From Paraburkholderia kururiensis JCM 10599 = LMG 19447 (GTDB taxonomy: Bacteria > Pseudomonadota > Gammaproteobacteria > Burkholderiales > Burkholderiaceae), in contig NZ_RJZE01000022.1 in the NCBI RefSeq assembly GCF_003986935.1, positions 62,001 to 126,000 of the forward strand: a stretch of DNA of 64,000 nucleotides, given 5' to 3'. Numbering within the stretch: the first letter of the stretch is position 1; each line of letters starts with the position of its first letter. Below, piece after piece: positions 24,129 to 33,229 of this stretch. The position numbers and the translations under genes were made by a program. Under the pieces are notes generated by a model. It was not told the DNA's origin. It saw only the letters and a list, made by a program, of their open reading frames with translations, and ran no database searches.

Positions 24129-24794
24129 ATGCAAGCTGAAGTCACGATGCTCAAGTCTGCGCCGAAGCGCAGCCTCACTGAAGACGCACAGGAAGTGTTC
24201 CGCGCGATCGCCTTGATCGAGCTGGGCGCGCGCATGCAGGTGCTGGAAAGCGAACTCACGCTTTCGCGCGACCGCATGATCCGCCTGTACCGTGAAGTGA
24301 AAGGCGTGTCGCCGCCCAAGGGCATGCTGCCCTTCTCCGCGGACTGGTACATGACGTGGCTTGCGAACATTCATGCGTCGCTGTTCTACAACACCTACCT
24401 GTTCCTCAAGAACGAGGCGCGCTGCTCGCACCTCGACGCTTTGACGAAGGGCTACCGGCTGTATCTGGAACACTGCCGTCACAGCGACACGGAAGCCGTG
24501 CTGGATCTCACGCGCGCCTGGACGCTCGTGCGCTTCTTCGACGCCGGCATGCTCCAGCTCACGCCGTGCTGCCGCTGCAGCGGCAAATTCGTCGCGCACA
24601 AGCATGACCTGCAGCACAACGTAGTGTGCGGCGCCTGCCAGCCGCCCTCGCGCGCGGGTAAGACGAGAAAGGCGGCCGTGGCACGCCAGGCCGTCTGCGA
24701 AGACACGGTCGCGGCCGACGCCGCCCTGCTGGCCGAAGTCGCCGCGCAGACCCATGTGCCGGTCACGCGAGCGCCCGTCGCCGAAGCGGCCTAG
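24129..24794 (+). CDS. flhC: Flagellar transcriptional regulator FlhC
   Basis: This 221-residue protein has the four zinc cysteines at C147, C150, C167 and C170, with the same spacing as in E. coli FlhC. The N-terminal segment AIALIELGARMQVLESELTLSRDRMIRLYREVKG is the conserved DNA-binding half. About 30 extra C-terminal residues (Ala/Val-rich) exceed the enterobacterial length. It forms the FlhD4C2 activator with FlhD. A terminator follows it directly; motAB and che genes, often downstream in Burkholderiales, are not here. Confidence 0.96.
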   Translation: MQAEVTMLKSAPKRSLTEDAQEVFRAIALIELGARMQVLESELTLSRDRMIRLYREVKGVSPPKGMLPFSADWYMTWLANIHASLFYNTYLFLKNEARCSHLDALTKGYRLYLEHCRHSDTEAVLDLTRAWTLVRFFDAGMLQLTPCCRCSGKFVAHKHDLQHNVVCGACQPPSRAGKTRKAAVARQAVCEDTVAADAALLAEVAAQTHVPVTRAPVAEAA

Positions 24795-24848
24795 CGAAGC
24801 CGGAAGCCCCCAGCCTCCCATTTCTCTGCGTTTCATCGGTTCATTGCG

Positions 24849-24880
24849 CGGCCCGCCTCTCACGGCGGGCCGTTTCATTT
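24849..24880 (+). terminator. Terminator after flhC
   Basis: CGGCCCGCC (24849-24857) pairs with GGCGGGCCG (24864-24872) over a 6-nt loop, followed by TTTCATTT. It closes the flhDC operon 55 bp after flhC. Confidence 0.85.
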
Positions 24881-25120
24881 GCGGCTTCGCCCGCCCAGCC
24901 TCTCCCTCCCGCCGATCGGTACTTCCCCTGGCCTTTCTTGCAACGCGTCGATAGCCGGCAGAAGGTTTCGTTTCGCTACGATCCCGCAAACGTAAAGCCG
25001 CTCAAGACATCAAAACAATAAAGACACCGGATTCCTTACTTTTCCACTTCAACAATATTTCGTATTCCTTCGTCCGCGCGGAACGAAAGGATAACGAAAT
25101 AACCGGTGCAGGGACGCAAG
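24881..25120. other. Leader and promoter region of the response regulator gene
   Basis: With the flhC tail this makes a 326-bp gap. Beyond the terminator the last 120 bp are A/T-rich (around 24990-25100), as expected of a promoter, but no clear -35/-10 pair stands out. No gene was seen. Confidence 0.4.
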
Positions 25121-25801
25121 ATGAAAGTGCTGCTCGCAGAAGACAACGAATCGCTGAGCCACTGGCTGCTCAAGCTGCTGAAGGAAGAGCGCATGGCCGT
25201 GGACCGCGCGGCCGACGGCGACGCCGCCGACCAGCTGTTGCGCACCGAACAGTACGACGTGGTGCTGCTCGACCTGCAACTGCCGAAGATGACCGGCAAA
25301 GACGTGCTGCGCCGTCTGCGTGGCCGACGCAACAACGTGCCGGTGCTGGTCGTCACGGCGAGCGGGTCGATCGACGAAAAAGTGGAGTGTCTCGGCGCCG
25401 GTGCCGACGACTACATCGTGAAACCGTTCGAGACGCGCGAACTGGTCGCTCGCATCAAAGCGCTCGCGCGCCGCCAGAACGGCGAAAAGCATACGGATTT
25501 CGCCTGCGGCGACCTCACCTACAACACCGACAGCCGCCAGTTCCGCATCCGCGGCGAGCCGCTCTCGCTGCGCCCCAAAGAGCATTCGATTCTCGAAATG
25601 ATGATGCTCAAGTGCGGCAAGACACTCTCGAAGTCGGCGCTGATGTCGGGTGTCTACGCGCTCGAAGAGGAATCGAGCGAGGATGCCATCGAGATCTACG
25701 TGCATCGCATCCGCAAGCGGATCGAGCATTGCGATGCGACCATCGTTACGTTGCGCGGGATCGGCTATCTGTTGCAGGAGAAGAAGGCGCAGCCTGGATA
25801 G
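25121..25801 (+). CDS. OmpR/PhoB-type response regulator
   Basis: This 226-residue protein has a receiver domain with acidic pocket E7/D8, phospho-acceptor D51 (VVLLDLQLP), and switch Thr and Lys (VVTASGS, DYIVKPFE). A winged-helix DNA-binding domain follows (residues about 130-222, ending VHRIRKRIE...TLRGIGYLL). ATG 25121 (MKVLLAED) is the usual start; the GTG 15 nt upstream is less likely. No histidine kinase gene is adjacent, so it is an orphan here. Its closeness to flhDC suggests, but does not prove, a link with motility. Confidence 0.92.
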   Translation: MKVLLAEDNESLSHWLLKLLKEERMAVDRAADGDAADQLLRTEQYDVVLLDLQLPKMTGKDVLRRLRGRRNNVPVLVVTASGSIDEKVECLGAGADDYIVKPFETRELVARIKALARRQNGEKHTDFACGDLTYNTDSRQFRIRGEPLSLRPKEHSILEMMMLKCGKTLSKSALMSGVYALEEESSEDAIEIYVHRIRKRIEHCDATIVTLRGIGYLLQEKKAQPG

Positions 25802-25832
25802 GCGAGCGCATGTCGCCCCATCAATGCGCGCT

Positions 25833-25873
25833 TAAAACAAAAGCCGTGCACGTCGGCTATCGACGTGCACGGC
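25833..25873 (-). terminator. Strong terminator at the end of the RND efflux operon
   Basis: A perfect 13-bp stem (25843-25855 with 25861-25873, loop GCTAT) has A-rich sequence to its left, which on the minus strand reads as a T-rich tail. It ends opcM transcription and may also stop readthrough from the response regulator. Confidence 0.88.
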
Positions 25874-25917
25874 CCTCTGCTGACTTCCTTTCCGACGCTC
25901 GTCACGACTCAGCGGGC

Positions 25918-27477
25918 TCAGCGCTTTGCCACCTGCTGTGCGTCTTGTGTCGAGCCTTGCTCCGGCGAAGCGCTGCCCGTCTTCGTGTCGTCGCCCCAAC
26001 CGCCGCCCAGCGCACGGATCAGGTTGACGGTCGCCACGGCCTGCACGCCCTGAAGCTGGCTTGCCTGCAACTGCGAGACCAGCACCGAGCGCTCGCTGTC
26101 GATCACGTTGAGGTAGCTGACCTGCCCTTCCTCGTACTGCGTGCGCGACAGATGCGCGGCCCGCTGCGACGCATTCACCGCATCGTTTTGCGCCTTCATC
26201 TGGTCGTCCAGCAAGCGCAGGTCGGACAGGTTGTCCTCCACCTCGCGGAACGCTACGAGCACCTGCTCGCGGTATTGCGCGACCTGTTCGTCGTACCTCG
26301 CGCGGGCCTGGTCGAGACCGGCCTGACGGCGCCCGCCGTCGAAGATCGGCAGCGTGAGCGCCGTGCCCGCGAACGGCCCCAGCAGGAAGGTCCGCGTGGA
26401 CCATTTGAACAGATCGCCCAGCGTCGCGGACTCGTAGCCGAACGAACCCGTGATGTCGAGCTGCGGGAAGAACGCGGACTTCGCGAGCCCCACGCGCGCG
26501 TTCGCAGCGGCCATTGCGCGTTCGGCGGCGGCAATGTCGGGCCGGCGTTCGAGCAGCGCGGACGGCAAGCCCGGCGGAACGCGCACGGCCACGGGCGCAA
26601 GCGGTGTTTCGGGGAACGAAAAGTCCGCCGGTGCCTTGCCGAGCAAGATCGCGAGGCCATGTTCCGACGCCGCACGCTGACGCGCCACGCCCACCGCATC
26701 GGCCTGGGCCGTTGCCAGTTCGTTGCGTGCCTGCGAAACGTCGAGTTCGCTGATGTCGCCTTCCTTGAAGCGGCGCTCCGCGAGCCTGAGCGCATCCTGA
26801 CGCAGCGCCACCGTGCGCCGGAACAGATCGACCTGCGAATCGAACTGGCGCAGCTGGAAGTAGTTCTGCGCAACGTCGGCCTGCAACGCGAGCTGCACGG
26901 AGCGGAACAACGCTTCGCTCTGCTGCGCATCCGCGCGCGCCGCGTTCACGTTGGAGCTCACGCGACCGAACAGATCCGCCTCATACGAAACCGTGCCCTG
27001 CGCGCGCCACAGCGTCTGCGTGGGCACATTCCGGTCGTCGGGCAGGAACTGTGAAGCGGGCGAGAGCCGTTCACGCGTGGGACCGAAGCCGGCATCGAGC
27101 GACGGGAACCACGCCGAGCGCGCGGACCGCGTCACGGCACGCGCCTGCTGCACGCGCGCAGCCGCCGCTTTCAGATCCTGGTTCGCGGCCGCAGCCTGCT
27201 CTTCCAGCTGGTTCAGCGTCGCGTCGCCAAACACGCTCCACCACTCGCCGCGGTGGGCCGCGTCGGAAGGCTGGGCGGCCTTCCACGTGCCGGCATCCTG
27301 AGCGGCGATCGGCGCTTCCTTGAACGCCGCGGGCGCTGCCGCGTCCGGGCGGTGATAGGTCGGCTCTACCGAACATGCGGCGAGCAGCGCGACCAGGAGG
27401 CCGCTGACCGCGACCCAACCCAGCCTGCCAAACCCTTGCATGCGCGCAGCGCCGCCTGTGAATCCACGATTGTTCAT
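25918..27477 (-). CDS. opcM: Outer-membrane efflux lipoprotein (OpcM/OprM type)
   Basis: This 519-residue TolC-fold channel protein of the NodT family has an N-terminal signal with lipobox LLAAC (Cys35). It contains two copies of the outer-membrane efflux domain (first near EQAAAANQDLKAAAARVQQARAV, second near LAERRFKEGDISELDVSQARNELATAQA). It is the exit duct of the tripartite pump encoded by the two upstream genes. It starts 13 nt after the permease gene, with GAGGAG in front of the ATG. The order llpE-ceoA-ceoB-opcM is that of the salicylate-inducible Burkholderia efflux operon (BpeEF-OprC in the pseudomallei group). Confidence 0.95.
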   Translation of the reverse strand: MNNRGFTGGAARMQGFGRLGWVAVSGLLVALLAACSVEPTYHRPDAAAPAAFKEAPIAAQDAGTWKAAQPSDAAHRGEWWSVFGDATLNQLEEQAAAANQDLKAAAARVQQARAVTRSARSAWFPSLDAGFGPTRERLSPASQFLPDDRNVPTQTLWRAQGTVSYEADLFGRVSSNVNAARADAQQSEALFRSVQLALQADVAQNYFQLRQFDSQVDLFRRTVALRQDALRLAERRFKEGDISELDVSQARNELATAQADAVGVARQRAASEHGLAILLGKAPADFSFPETPLAPVAVRVPPGLPSALLERRPDIAAAERAMAAANARVGLAKSAFFPQLDITGSFGYESATLGDLFKWSTRTFLLGPFAGTALTLPIFDGGRRQAGLDQARARYDEQVAQYREQVLVAFREVEDNLSDLRLLDDQMKAQNDAVNASQRAAHLSRTQYEEGQVSYLNVIDSERSVLVSQLQASQLQGVQAVATVNLIRALGGGWGDDTKTGSASPEQGSTQDAQQVAKR

Positions 27478-27490
27478 TATCAGGTTCTCC

Positions 27491-30400
27491 TCAATCCATC
27501 GCGGGCAGCGCAGAGCTGCGCGGCGAGTCCTTCTGCGCCACGTGGATCGTGCCGCCTGCCAGCATGCGCAGCACCACGTAGAACACCGGCGTCAGCATCA
27601 GGCCGAACAGCGTCACACCGAGCATCCCGAAAAACACCGCGATACCCATGGCATGGCGCATTTCCGAACCCGCGCCCGAAGAAAGCACGAGCGGCACCAC
27701 ACCCATGATGAACGCGATGGACGTCATCAGGATCGGGCGCAGCCGCATGCGGCTCGCTTCGATAGCCGCGGAAAGCGGCGAGTGTCCGTCGTGCTCCAGC
27801 TCGCGTGCGAACTCCACGATCAGAATGGCGTTCTTCGATGCGAGTCCCACCAGCACCATCAAGCCGATCTGCGTGAAGATGTTGTTGTCGCCCTGCGTGA
27901 GCCACACGCCCGTGAGCGCGGACAGCACGCTCATCGGCACGATCAGGATTACCGCGAGCGGCAGCGTGAGGCTCTCATAGAGCGCGGCCAGCACGAGGAA
28001 CACCAGCAGCACGCTGATCGGGAACACCCAGATACCGGAGTTGCCCGCGAGAATCTGCTGATACGTCAGGTCCGTCCATTCGAACTTCACGCCGCGCGGC
28101 AGCGTTTCGGCAGCAATGCGTTCCGCCGCTTCCTGAGCCTGACCCGACGAGAAGCCGGGCGCCGGGCCGCCGTTGATGTCGGCGGCGGTGTAGCCGTTGT
28201 AGCGCACCACCATTTCCGGACCATACGTGGGCGACACGGTGACGAGCGACGACAGCGGCACCATTTCGCCCGCGTTGTTACGCGTCTTTAGTTGCAGGAT
28301 GTCGTCTGCACGCTGACGGAACGGCGCATCTGCCTGCACACGCACCTGGTACACGCGGCCGAACTCGTTGAAGTCGTTCACGTACAGCGAGCCCAGATAG
28401 ATCTGCATGGTGTCGAACACATCCGTCACCGGCACGCCGAGCTGCTTCGCCTTCACGCGATCCAGGTCCACGTTCAACTGCGGCACGTTGATCTGATAGC
28501 TGGAGAAAGTGGGACCCAGCTCAGGCGTAGCCGACGCCTTCTTGATGAAGTCCTGCGTCGCCTTCGCGAGTTCTTCGTAGCCCACCGCGCCATGGTCTTC
28601 CAGCTGCATCTTGAAGCCGCCCAGCGTACCGAGACCCAGCACCGGCGGCGGCGGGAACACGGCCACGAACGACCCCTTGATGCCCGCGAACTTCTGGTTG
28701 AGCGCGCCCGCAATAGCCCCCGCCGAGAGCGCCTTGCCCTTGCGTTCGCTAAACGGCTTGAGCGTGACGAACACGATGCCCGCGCTCGAACTGTTCGTGA
28801 AGCCGTTCACCGAAAGACCGGGGAACGCCACGGCACTTTCCACGCCAGGCTGCTTCAGCGAAATGTCGCTCATCTCGCGAATCACATTCTCCGTGCGATC
28901 CAGCGACGCGCCGTTCGGCAACTGCGCAAACGCCACGAGGTATTCCTTGTCCTGCGCGGGCACGAAGCCGCCCGGCACGATATGCGTAACAAACACCGTC
29001 GCGCCAAGCAGCACCGCATAGACCGCGAGCATCGCGCCCTTGCGTTTGAGCACGCCGTTCACGCCGCGGCTGTAGTTCTCCGCGCCGCGATGGAACACCT
29101 TGTTGAAGCCGCGGAAGAAGCCGCCCAGCAAGCGGTTCATGACGCGCGTAAGCCAGTCTTCCTTCGCGCCGTGGCTGCGCAGCAGCAGTGCCGAAAGCGC
29201 CGGCGAAAGCGTGAGCGAGTTGAACGCCGAGATCACCGTGGAAATGGCAATGGTCATCGCGAACTGCTTGTAGAACTGGCCCGTGAGACCCGTCATGAAC
29301 GCGAGCGGCACGAACACGGCCACCAGCGTGAGCGCAATCGCGATGATTGGCCCGCTCACTTCCTGCATGGCGCGATACGTGGCGTCGCGCGCACTCAGCC
29401 CGCGCTCGATGTTGCGCTCCACGTTCTCCACCACCACGATGGCGTCGTCCACCACGATACCGATGGCGAGCACCATCCCGAACAGCGAAAGCGCGTTGAT
29501 CGAGAAGCCGAACGCCAGCAGCAGCGAGAACGTGCCCACGATCGAGACCGGCACAGCAATGAGCGGAATGATGGAAGCACGCCACGTCTGCAGGAACACG
29601 ATCACCACGATCACCACGAGCGCGATGGCTTCAAGCAGCGTATGCACCACAGCCTCGATACTCGAGCGCACGAACTGCGTGGGGTCATAGACGATCTTGT
29701 AGTCCACGCCGGCCGGGAAGTCCTGCTTGAGCTCCTTCATCGCGGCACGCACCTGGTCCGAGATTGCGAGCGAGTTCGCACCCGGTGCCTGGTTGATGGC
29801 GAGCGCCACCGCCGACTTGTTGTCGAGCAGCGAACGCAGGCCGTATTCGGACGCACCCAGTTCGACGCGCGCGATGTCGCGCAGATACGTGACGCCGCCA
29901 TCCGGCGCGGTCTTCACGACGATGTCGCCGAATTCCTTCACGGTCGTCAGGCGACCTCGCGCGTTGACCGAAAGCTGCAACGGCGTGCCGGGCAGCGTGG
30001 GAGACGCACCGATCACACCGGCCGCCACCTGCACGTTCTGCTCGCGAATGGCGTTCACCACGTCGTTCGCCGTGAGCCCGCGCTGCGCGACCTTCTGCGG
30101 ATCGAGCCACACGCGCATCGCGTAGTCGCCCGCGCCCCAGAGCTGCACTTCGCCCACACCCTGAATGCGCGCGAGCCGGTCTTTCACGTTGAGCAGCGCG
30201 TAATTGCGCAGATACGTCATGTCGTACTGATCGTTCGGCGAGATCAGGTGCACCACCATCGTGAGCGTAGGCGAGCTTTTGATGGTCGTGATGCCGAGCC
30301 GCTGCACGTCTTCGGGCAGCCGCGGCAACGCCTGGTTCACGCGGTTCTGCACGAGCTGCGTGGCCTTGTCCGGATCGGTGCCCAGACGGAACGTGACCGT

Positions 30401-30676
30401 GAGCGTCATGTTGCCGTCGCTGTTGGCCTGCGACTGCATGTACAGCATGTTCTCGACGCCGTTGATCTGCTCTTCGAGCGGCGAGGCCACCGTTTCCGCG
30501 ATCACCTTCGGGTTCGCGCCCGGATACTGCGCGTGCACCACGACCGACGGCGGCACGACCTCGGGATACTCGGAAATGGGCAGCTGGAACAGCGCGATCA
30601 CGCCGGCCAGCAGAATCACGACCGACAGCACACCCGCGAAGATGGGCCGGTCGATGAAGAATTTCGATATGTTCAT
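27491..30676 (-). CDS. ceoB: RND efflux pump inner-membrane transporter (CeoB/BpeF type)
   Basis: This 1061-residue HAE1-type RND protein has twelve membrane helices and two large periplasmic loops. The N-terminus MNISKFFIDRPIFAGVLSVVI is typical. The proton relay aspartates are in TM4 (GIVVDDAIVVVENVERN) and the GxS-like helix 11 segment follows GLASKNAILIVEFA. It exports antibiotics and other amphiphiles using the proton gradient. CeoB/BpeF pumps handle chloramphenicol, trimethoprim and fluoroquinolones; the assignment rests on operon order as well as family. It is co-transcribed with the adaptor and channel genes. Confidence 0.96.
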   Translation of the reverse strand: MNISKFFIDRPIFAGVLSVVILLAGVIALFQLPISEYPEVVPPSVVVHAQYPGANPKVIAETVASPLEEQINGVENMLYMQSQANSDGNMTLTVTFRLGTDPDKATQLVQNRVNQALPRLPEDVQRLGITTIKSSPTLTMVVHLISPNDQYDMTYLRNYALLNVKDRLARIQGVGEVQLWGAGDYAMRVWLDPQKVAQRGLTANDVVNAIREQNVQVAAGVIGASPTLPGTPLQLSVNARGRLTTVKEFGDIVVKTAPDGGVTYLRDIARVELGASEYGLRSLLDNKSAVALAINQAPGANSLAISDQVRAAMKELKQDFPAGVDYKIVYDPTQFVRSSIEAVVHTLLEAIALVVIVVIVFLQTWRASIIPLIAVPVSIVGTFSLLLAFGFSINALSLFGMVLAIGIVVDDAIVVVENVERNIERGLSARDATYRAMQEVSGPIIAIALTLVAVFVPLAFMTGLTGQFYKQFAMTIAISTVISAFNSLTLSPALSALLLRSHGAKEDWLTRVMNRLLGGFFRGFNKVFHRGAENYSRGVNGVLKRKGAMLAVYAVLLGATVFVTHIVPGGFVPAQDKEYLVAFAQLPNGASLDRTENVIREMSDISLKQPGVESAVAFPGLSVNGFTNSSSAGIVFVTLKPFSERKGKALSAGAIAGALNQKFAGIKGSFVAVFPPPPVLGLGTLGGFKMQLEDHGAVGYEELAKATQDFIKKASATPELGPTFSSYQINVPQLNVDLDRVKAKQLGVPVTDVFDTMQIYLGSLYVNDFNEFGRVYQVRVQADAPFRQRADDILQLKTRNNAGEMVPLSSLVTVSPTYGPEMVVRYNGYTAADINGGPAPGFSSGQAQEAAERIAAETLPRGVKFEWTDLTYQQILAGNSGIWVFPISVLLVFLVLAALYESLTLPLAVILIVPMSVLSALTGVWLTQGDNNIFTQIGLMVLVGLASKNAILIVEFARELEHDGHSPLSAAIEASRMRLRPILMTSIAFIMGVVPLVLSSGAGSEMRHAMGIAVFFGMLGVTLFGLMLTPVFYVVLRMLAGGTIHVAQKDSPRSSALPAMD

Positions 30677-30767
30677 GGGTGGCTCTGAATAAAGGAGAGC
30701 GTGTGTGCGATGCGGGCGGCGCGGGCGACGTCCTGCTCGCGCCTGCTATGTGTTGGCATCGCGAACG

Positions 30768-32060
30768 TCATGAGTTCTTCGCCTGCTTCGTCGAGTTGCC
30801 CTGGTTCGCACGCGGCTGCGCCTGGGCTTCGCTTTGCGACGACTGCTTGACCGGCTTGCCTTGCGCGCCGGCCGTGCCTGCAAGAGGTGCGCTGTTCGGG
30901 TCGCCATCGCCCGTCATGGGCACCATGTGGGCTCGCACCTCCTCGCCGGGCCGCACGCGCTGCGTGCCGTTCACCACGATGCGCTCGCCCTTCTTGAGGC
31001 CGCCCGTAATGACGCGCAGGTTGCCCTGCTGGCCGCCCAGCTGCACTTCGCGGTACGCGACGTGATTGGCGCTGTCCACAACGAAGACGAACTTCTTGTC
31101 CTGGTCGGTGCCGATCGCGGCGTCGTCGATAAGCAGCGCCGGGTGCGGCGCGCTGCCGCTCACCTTGATGCGCGCGTAGAGGCCGGGCAACAGCGTGCCG
31201 TCTGCGTTGTCGAAACGCGCGCGCACGCGGATCGTGCCCGACGACGTATCGAGCCGGTTATCCACGGACTCGATCGTGCCCGTGCGCGAATAGCCCGATT
31301 CGTTGGCGAGGCCGAGATCCACCGGCACCTTCGTGCCGTCCTTCACGTGGCTGATGTAGTCGAGATACGTCTGCTCGTCTGCATCGAACGACGCGTAGAT
31401 GGGCGACACCGAAACGAGCGTGGTCAGCGCAGCCGCATTGGCGCCGGCCGACACCACGTTGCCCAGCGTGATTTCCGCGCGCGACACGCGACCGGACACA
31501 GGCGCCACGATGCGCGTGTAGCCCAGATTGATCTGCGCCGCTTCCAGCGCGGCCTGCGCGGCCTTCAGGTTCGCACTCGCCTCGCGCGCGGCGTTCTGCT
31601 TCTGGTCGTAGTCGCGCTTCGCGATGGCGTTGTCCGTGATAAGACGCTGTGCGCGTTCCCAGTCGCTCTGCGCATAGCCGGCTCCCGCCTGCGCCGCGGC
31701 GAGCTGCGCGGCGGCGCGATCCACTTCGGCCTGATACGGACGCGGGTCGATCACGAACAGCGTGTCGCCTTTTTTGACGAGCGCGCCGTCCTTGAAGTTG
31801 ACCGACACGATGGTGCCCGACACCTGCGGGCGAATGTCCACCTTCTCGATGGCTTCGAGCCGGCCGGAGTACGACTGCCAGTCGACGATGCTGCGTTCCA
31901 GCACATTGGCTACGTCGACTTCGGGCGCCATGGCCGCCTGCGACTGGGCCGGCGCATTGGCATTCACGCGCATGGCGCCGACCGTGCCGAGTCCGGCAAC
32001 GACCACAAGGGCAACCACTGCAACGATGATTCGGGGGCGAGACAACGGAAAGACAGACAT
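30768..32060 (-). CDS. ceoA: RND efflux periplasmic adaptor (CeoA/BpeE type)
   Basis: This 430-residue membrane-fusion protein has an N-terminal membrane anchor or signal (PRIIVAVVALVVVAGLGTVGA). A lipoyl/beta-barrel half (VDIRPQVSGTIVSVNFKDGALVKKGDTLFVIDPRPYQAEV) is followed by an alpha-hairpin around residues 95-165 and a C-terminal membrane-proximal domain. The start is MSVFPLSR at 32060, with GGAG 6-7 nt upstream; the ATG 12 nt earlier overlaps that site. The C-terminal 40 residues are Gln/Ser/Ala-rich. It links the inner-membrane pump to OpcM. Confidence 0.94.
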   Translation of the reverse strand: MSVFPLSRPRIIVAVVALVVVAGLGTVGAMRVNANAPAQSQAAMAPEVDVANVLERSIVDWQSYSGRLEAIEKVDIRPQVSGTIVSVNFKDGALVKKGDTLFVIDPRPYQAEVDRAAAQLAAAQAGAGYAQSDWERAQRLITDNAIAKRDYDQKQNAAREASANLKAAQAALEAAQINLGYTRIVAPVSGRVSRAEITLGNVVSAGANAAALTTLVSVSPIYASFDADEQTYLDYISHVKDGTKVPVDLGLANESGYSRTGTIESVDNRLDTSSGTIRVRARFDNADGTLLPGLYARIKVSGSAPHPALLIDDAAIGTDQDKKFVFVVDSANHVAYREVQLGGQQGNLRVITGGLKKGERIVVNGTQRVRPGEEVRAHMVPMTGDGDPNSAPLAGTAGAQGKPVKQSSQSEAQAQPRANQGNSTKQAKNS

Positions 32061-32159
32061 AGTGGGCTCCAATGCGATGGTCGTTTCAATTCGTATTCGG
32101 TGGGTCGTTCGCGTGCATTCGTTCAGCGAGCGGTTCTGCTACGTCGTCGCGTGCGGTGC

Positions 32160-33056
32160 TTACGCGAGCGTGCGTGAGTCGAACTGCCACTGAAAGAAGC
32201 GCACAGCTTCCTGCAAGGCGGCCGGATAACCGCCAATGGCCGCGTGCGAGACGCTCGGGAAACGCACCACCTGGGTGCGCACGCCCGCGTCGATCAGGCG
32301 GCTCGCGTACTTCTCGGCCTCGATGTGCAGCACGTCGTTCTGCGCCGTCACGATGAGCGTGGCGGGCAAACCAGCGAGCCGCGTACATTCCAGCGGCGCC
32401 GCATACGGATGCATGCGCTGCGAAGCCTGCGGCAGATACGCGCGATAACAGGCCGCGCATTCGCTCGCCGTGATGTCAGAACTCAGGCGCCGCTCGTCGC
32501 CGAGCCGCGTGAGACTCGGGTCCAGCATCGGCGCGAACAGTGCCTGTGCGTCGAACCGCACGTCGGCACGATCGCGGCCGATCAGCGCGACGACGTTCGC
32601 GATCTGTCCGCCCGCATCGTGCCCCGCCACGCCAAGCCGCCGGGCGTTGCCGCCAAACGAACGTGCGTGCGACTGCACCCAGAGCGCGGCACGGTGAGCG
32701 TCTTCGGGTGCGGCCGGAAAAGGGAATTGCGGCGCAAGCGAATAACCCACCGAAACCACGAGTGCCGGTAAGTGCTCTGCGAAATAACGTGCGGCGTGGT
32801 CCGCTTCTTCCAATGATCCGCGCACAAAACCGCCGCCATGGAAATACAGCAATACCGGCAATCCGTTCGCTTTCACCGGCCGATAAAGGCGCAATACGAT
32901 GGGCTGCGCGTAGCCGTCGATCGTCATGTCCGAGACCGCCAGCGCGGGCCCGGCCGGTGCGCCGTCCAGGTCCGCGTCCGTCTCGTGCGCCGTGCGGTCC
33001 CCCGAGGGCGCAAAGCCCGACGGGGCAAACGGGAACGACGGTTTGAATGCATCCAT
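32160..33056 (-). CDS. llpE: LlpE-like alpha/beta hydrolase (HSL fold) with Asp in place of the nucleophile Ser
   Basis: This 298-residue protein of the hormone-sensitive-lipase type carries the oxyanion motif HGGGF (residues 73-77) and late acid and His positions (QNDVLHIE; FPSVSHAAIGGYP). The nucleophile elbow, normally GDSAGG, reads GHDAGG with D147 where Ser is expected. It occupies the llpE position at the head of the ceo operon, 99 bp before ceoA. The role of llpE in the pump is not established. The start MDAFKPSF at 33056 is taken; the longer frame upstream enters the divergent promoter. Confidence 0.9.
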   Translation of the reverse strand: MDAFKPSFPFAPSGFAPSGDRTAHETDADLDGAPAGPALAVSDMTIDGYAQPIVLRLYRPVKANGLPVLLYFHGGGFVRGSLEEADHAARYFAEHLPALVVSVGYSLAPQFPFPAAPEDAHRAALWVQSHARSFGGNARRLGVAGHDAGGQIANVVALIGRDRADVRFDAQALFAPMLDPSLTRLGDERRLSSDITASECAACYRAYLPQASQRMHPYAAPLECTRLAGLPATLIVTAQNDVLHIEAEKYASRLIDAGVRTQVVRFPSVSHAAIGGYPAALQEAVRFFQWQFDSRTLA

Positions 33057-33131
33057 GGCGAAGCGCGCAATGCGCGAAATTAGTATCGAACGGGGCGAAT
33101 TGTGGGTTCGGCAGACTTGCAAATAAATGCC

Positions 33132-33190
33132 TATAATCCGGCAACACAATTCGGCGGCACTGAACAATCGTTTTGCAGACACGTGTCTGC
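33132..33190 (+). promoter_or_regulatory. ceoR/llpE divergent control region with TATAAT and a 16-bp palindrome
   Basis: A perfect TATAAT (33132-33137) faces ceoR. The palindrome GCAGACACGTGTCTGC (33175-33190) lies between it and the ceoR start at 33230. The palindrome is a candidate site for the LysR regulator or another repressor. No confident T-N11-A motif could be singled out. Confidence 0.5.
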
Positions 33191-33229
33191 CCAAACAGTG
33201 GAACGCCCGCCCCCTTTTGGAGAATCGCA

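Noticed and set aside
28292..30688. 798-codon plus-strand frame opposite ceoB
   Set aside because: It is a mirror of a conserved RND gene; composition is typical of antisense frames in GC-rich DNA.
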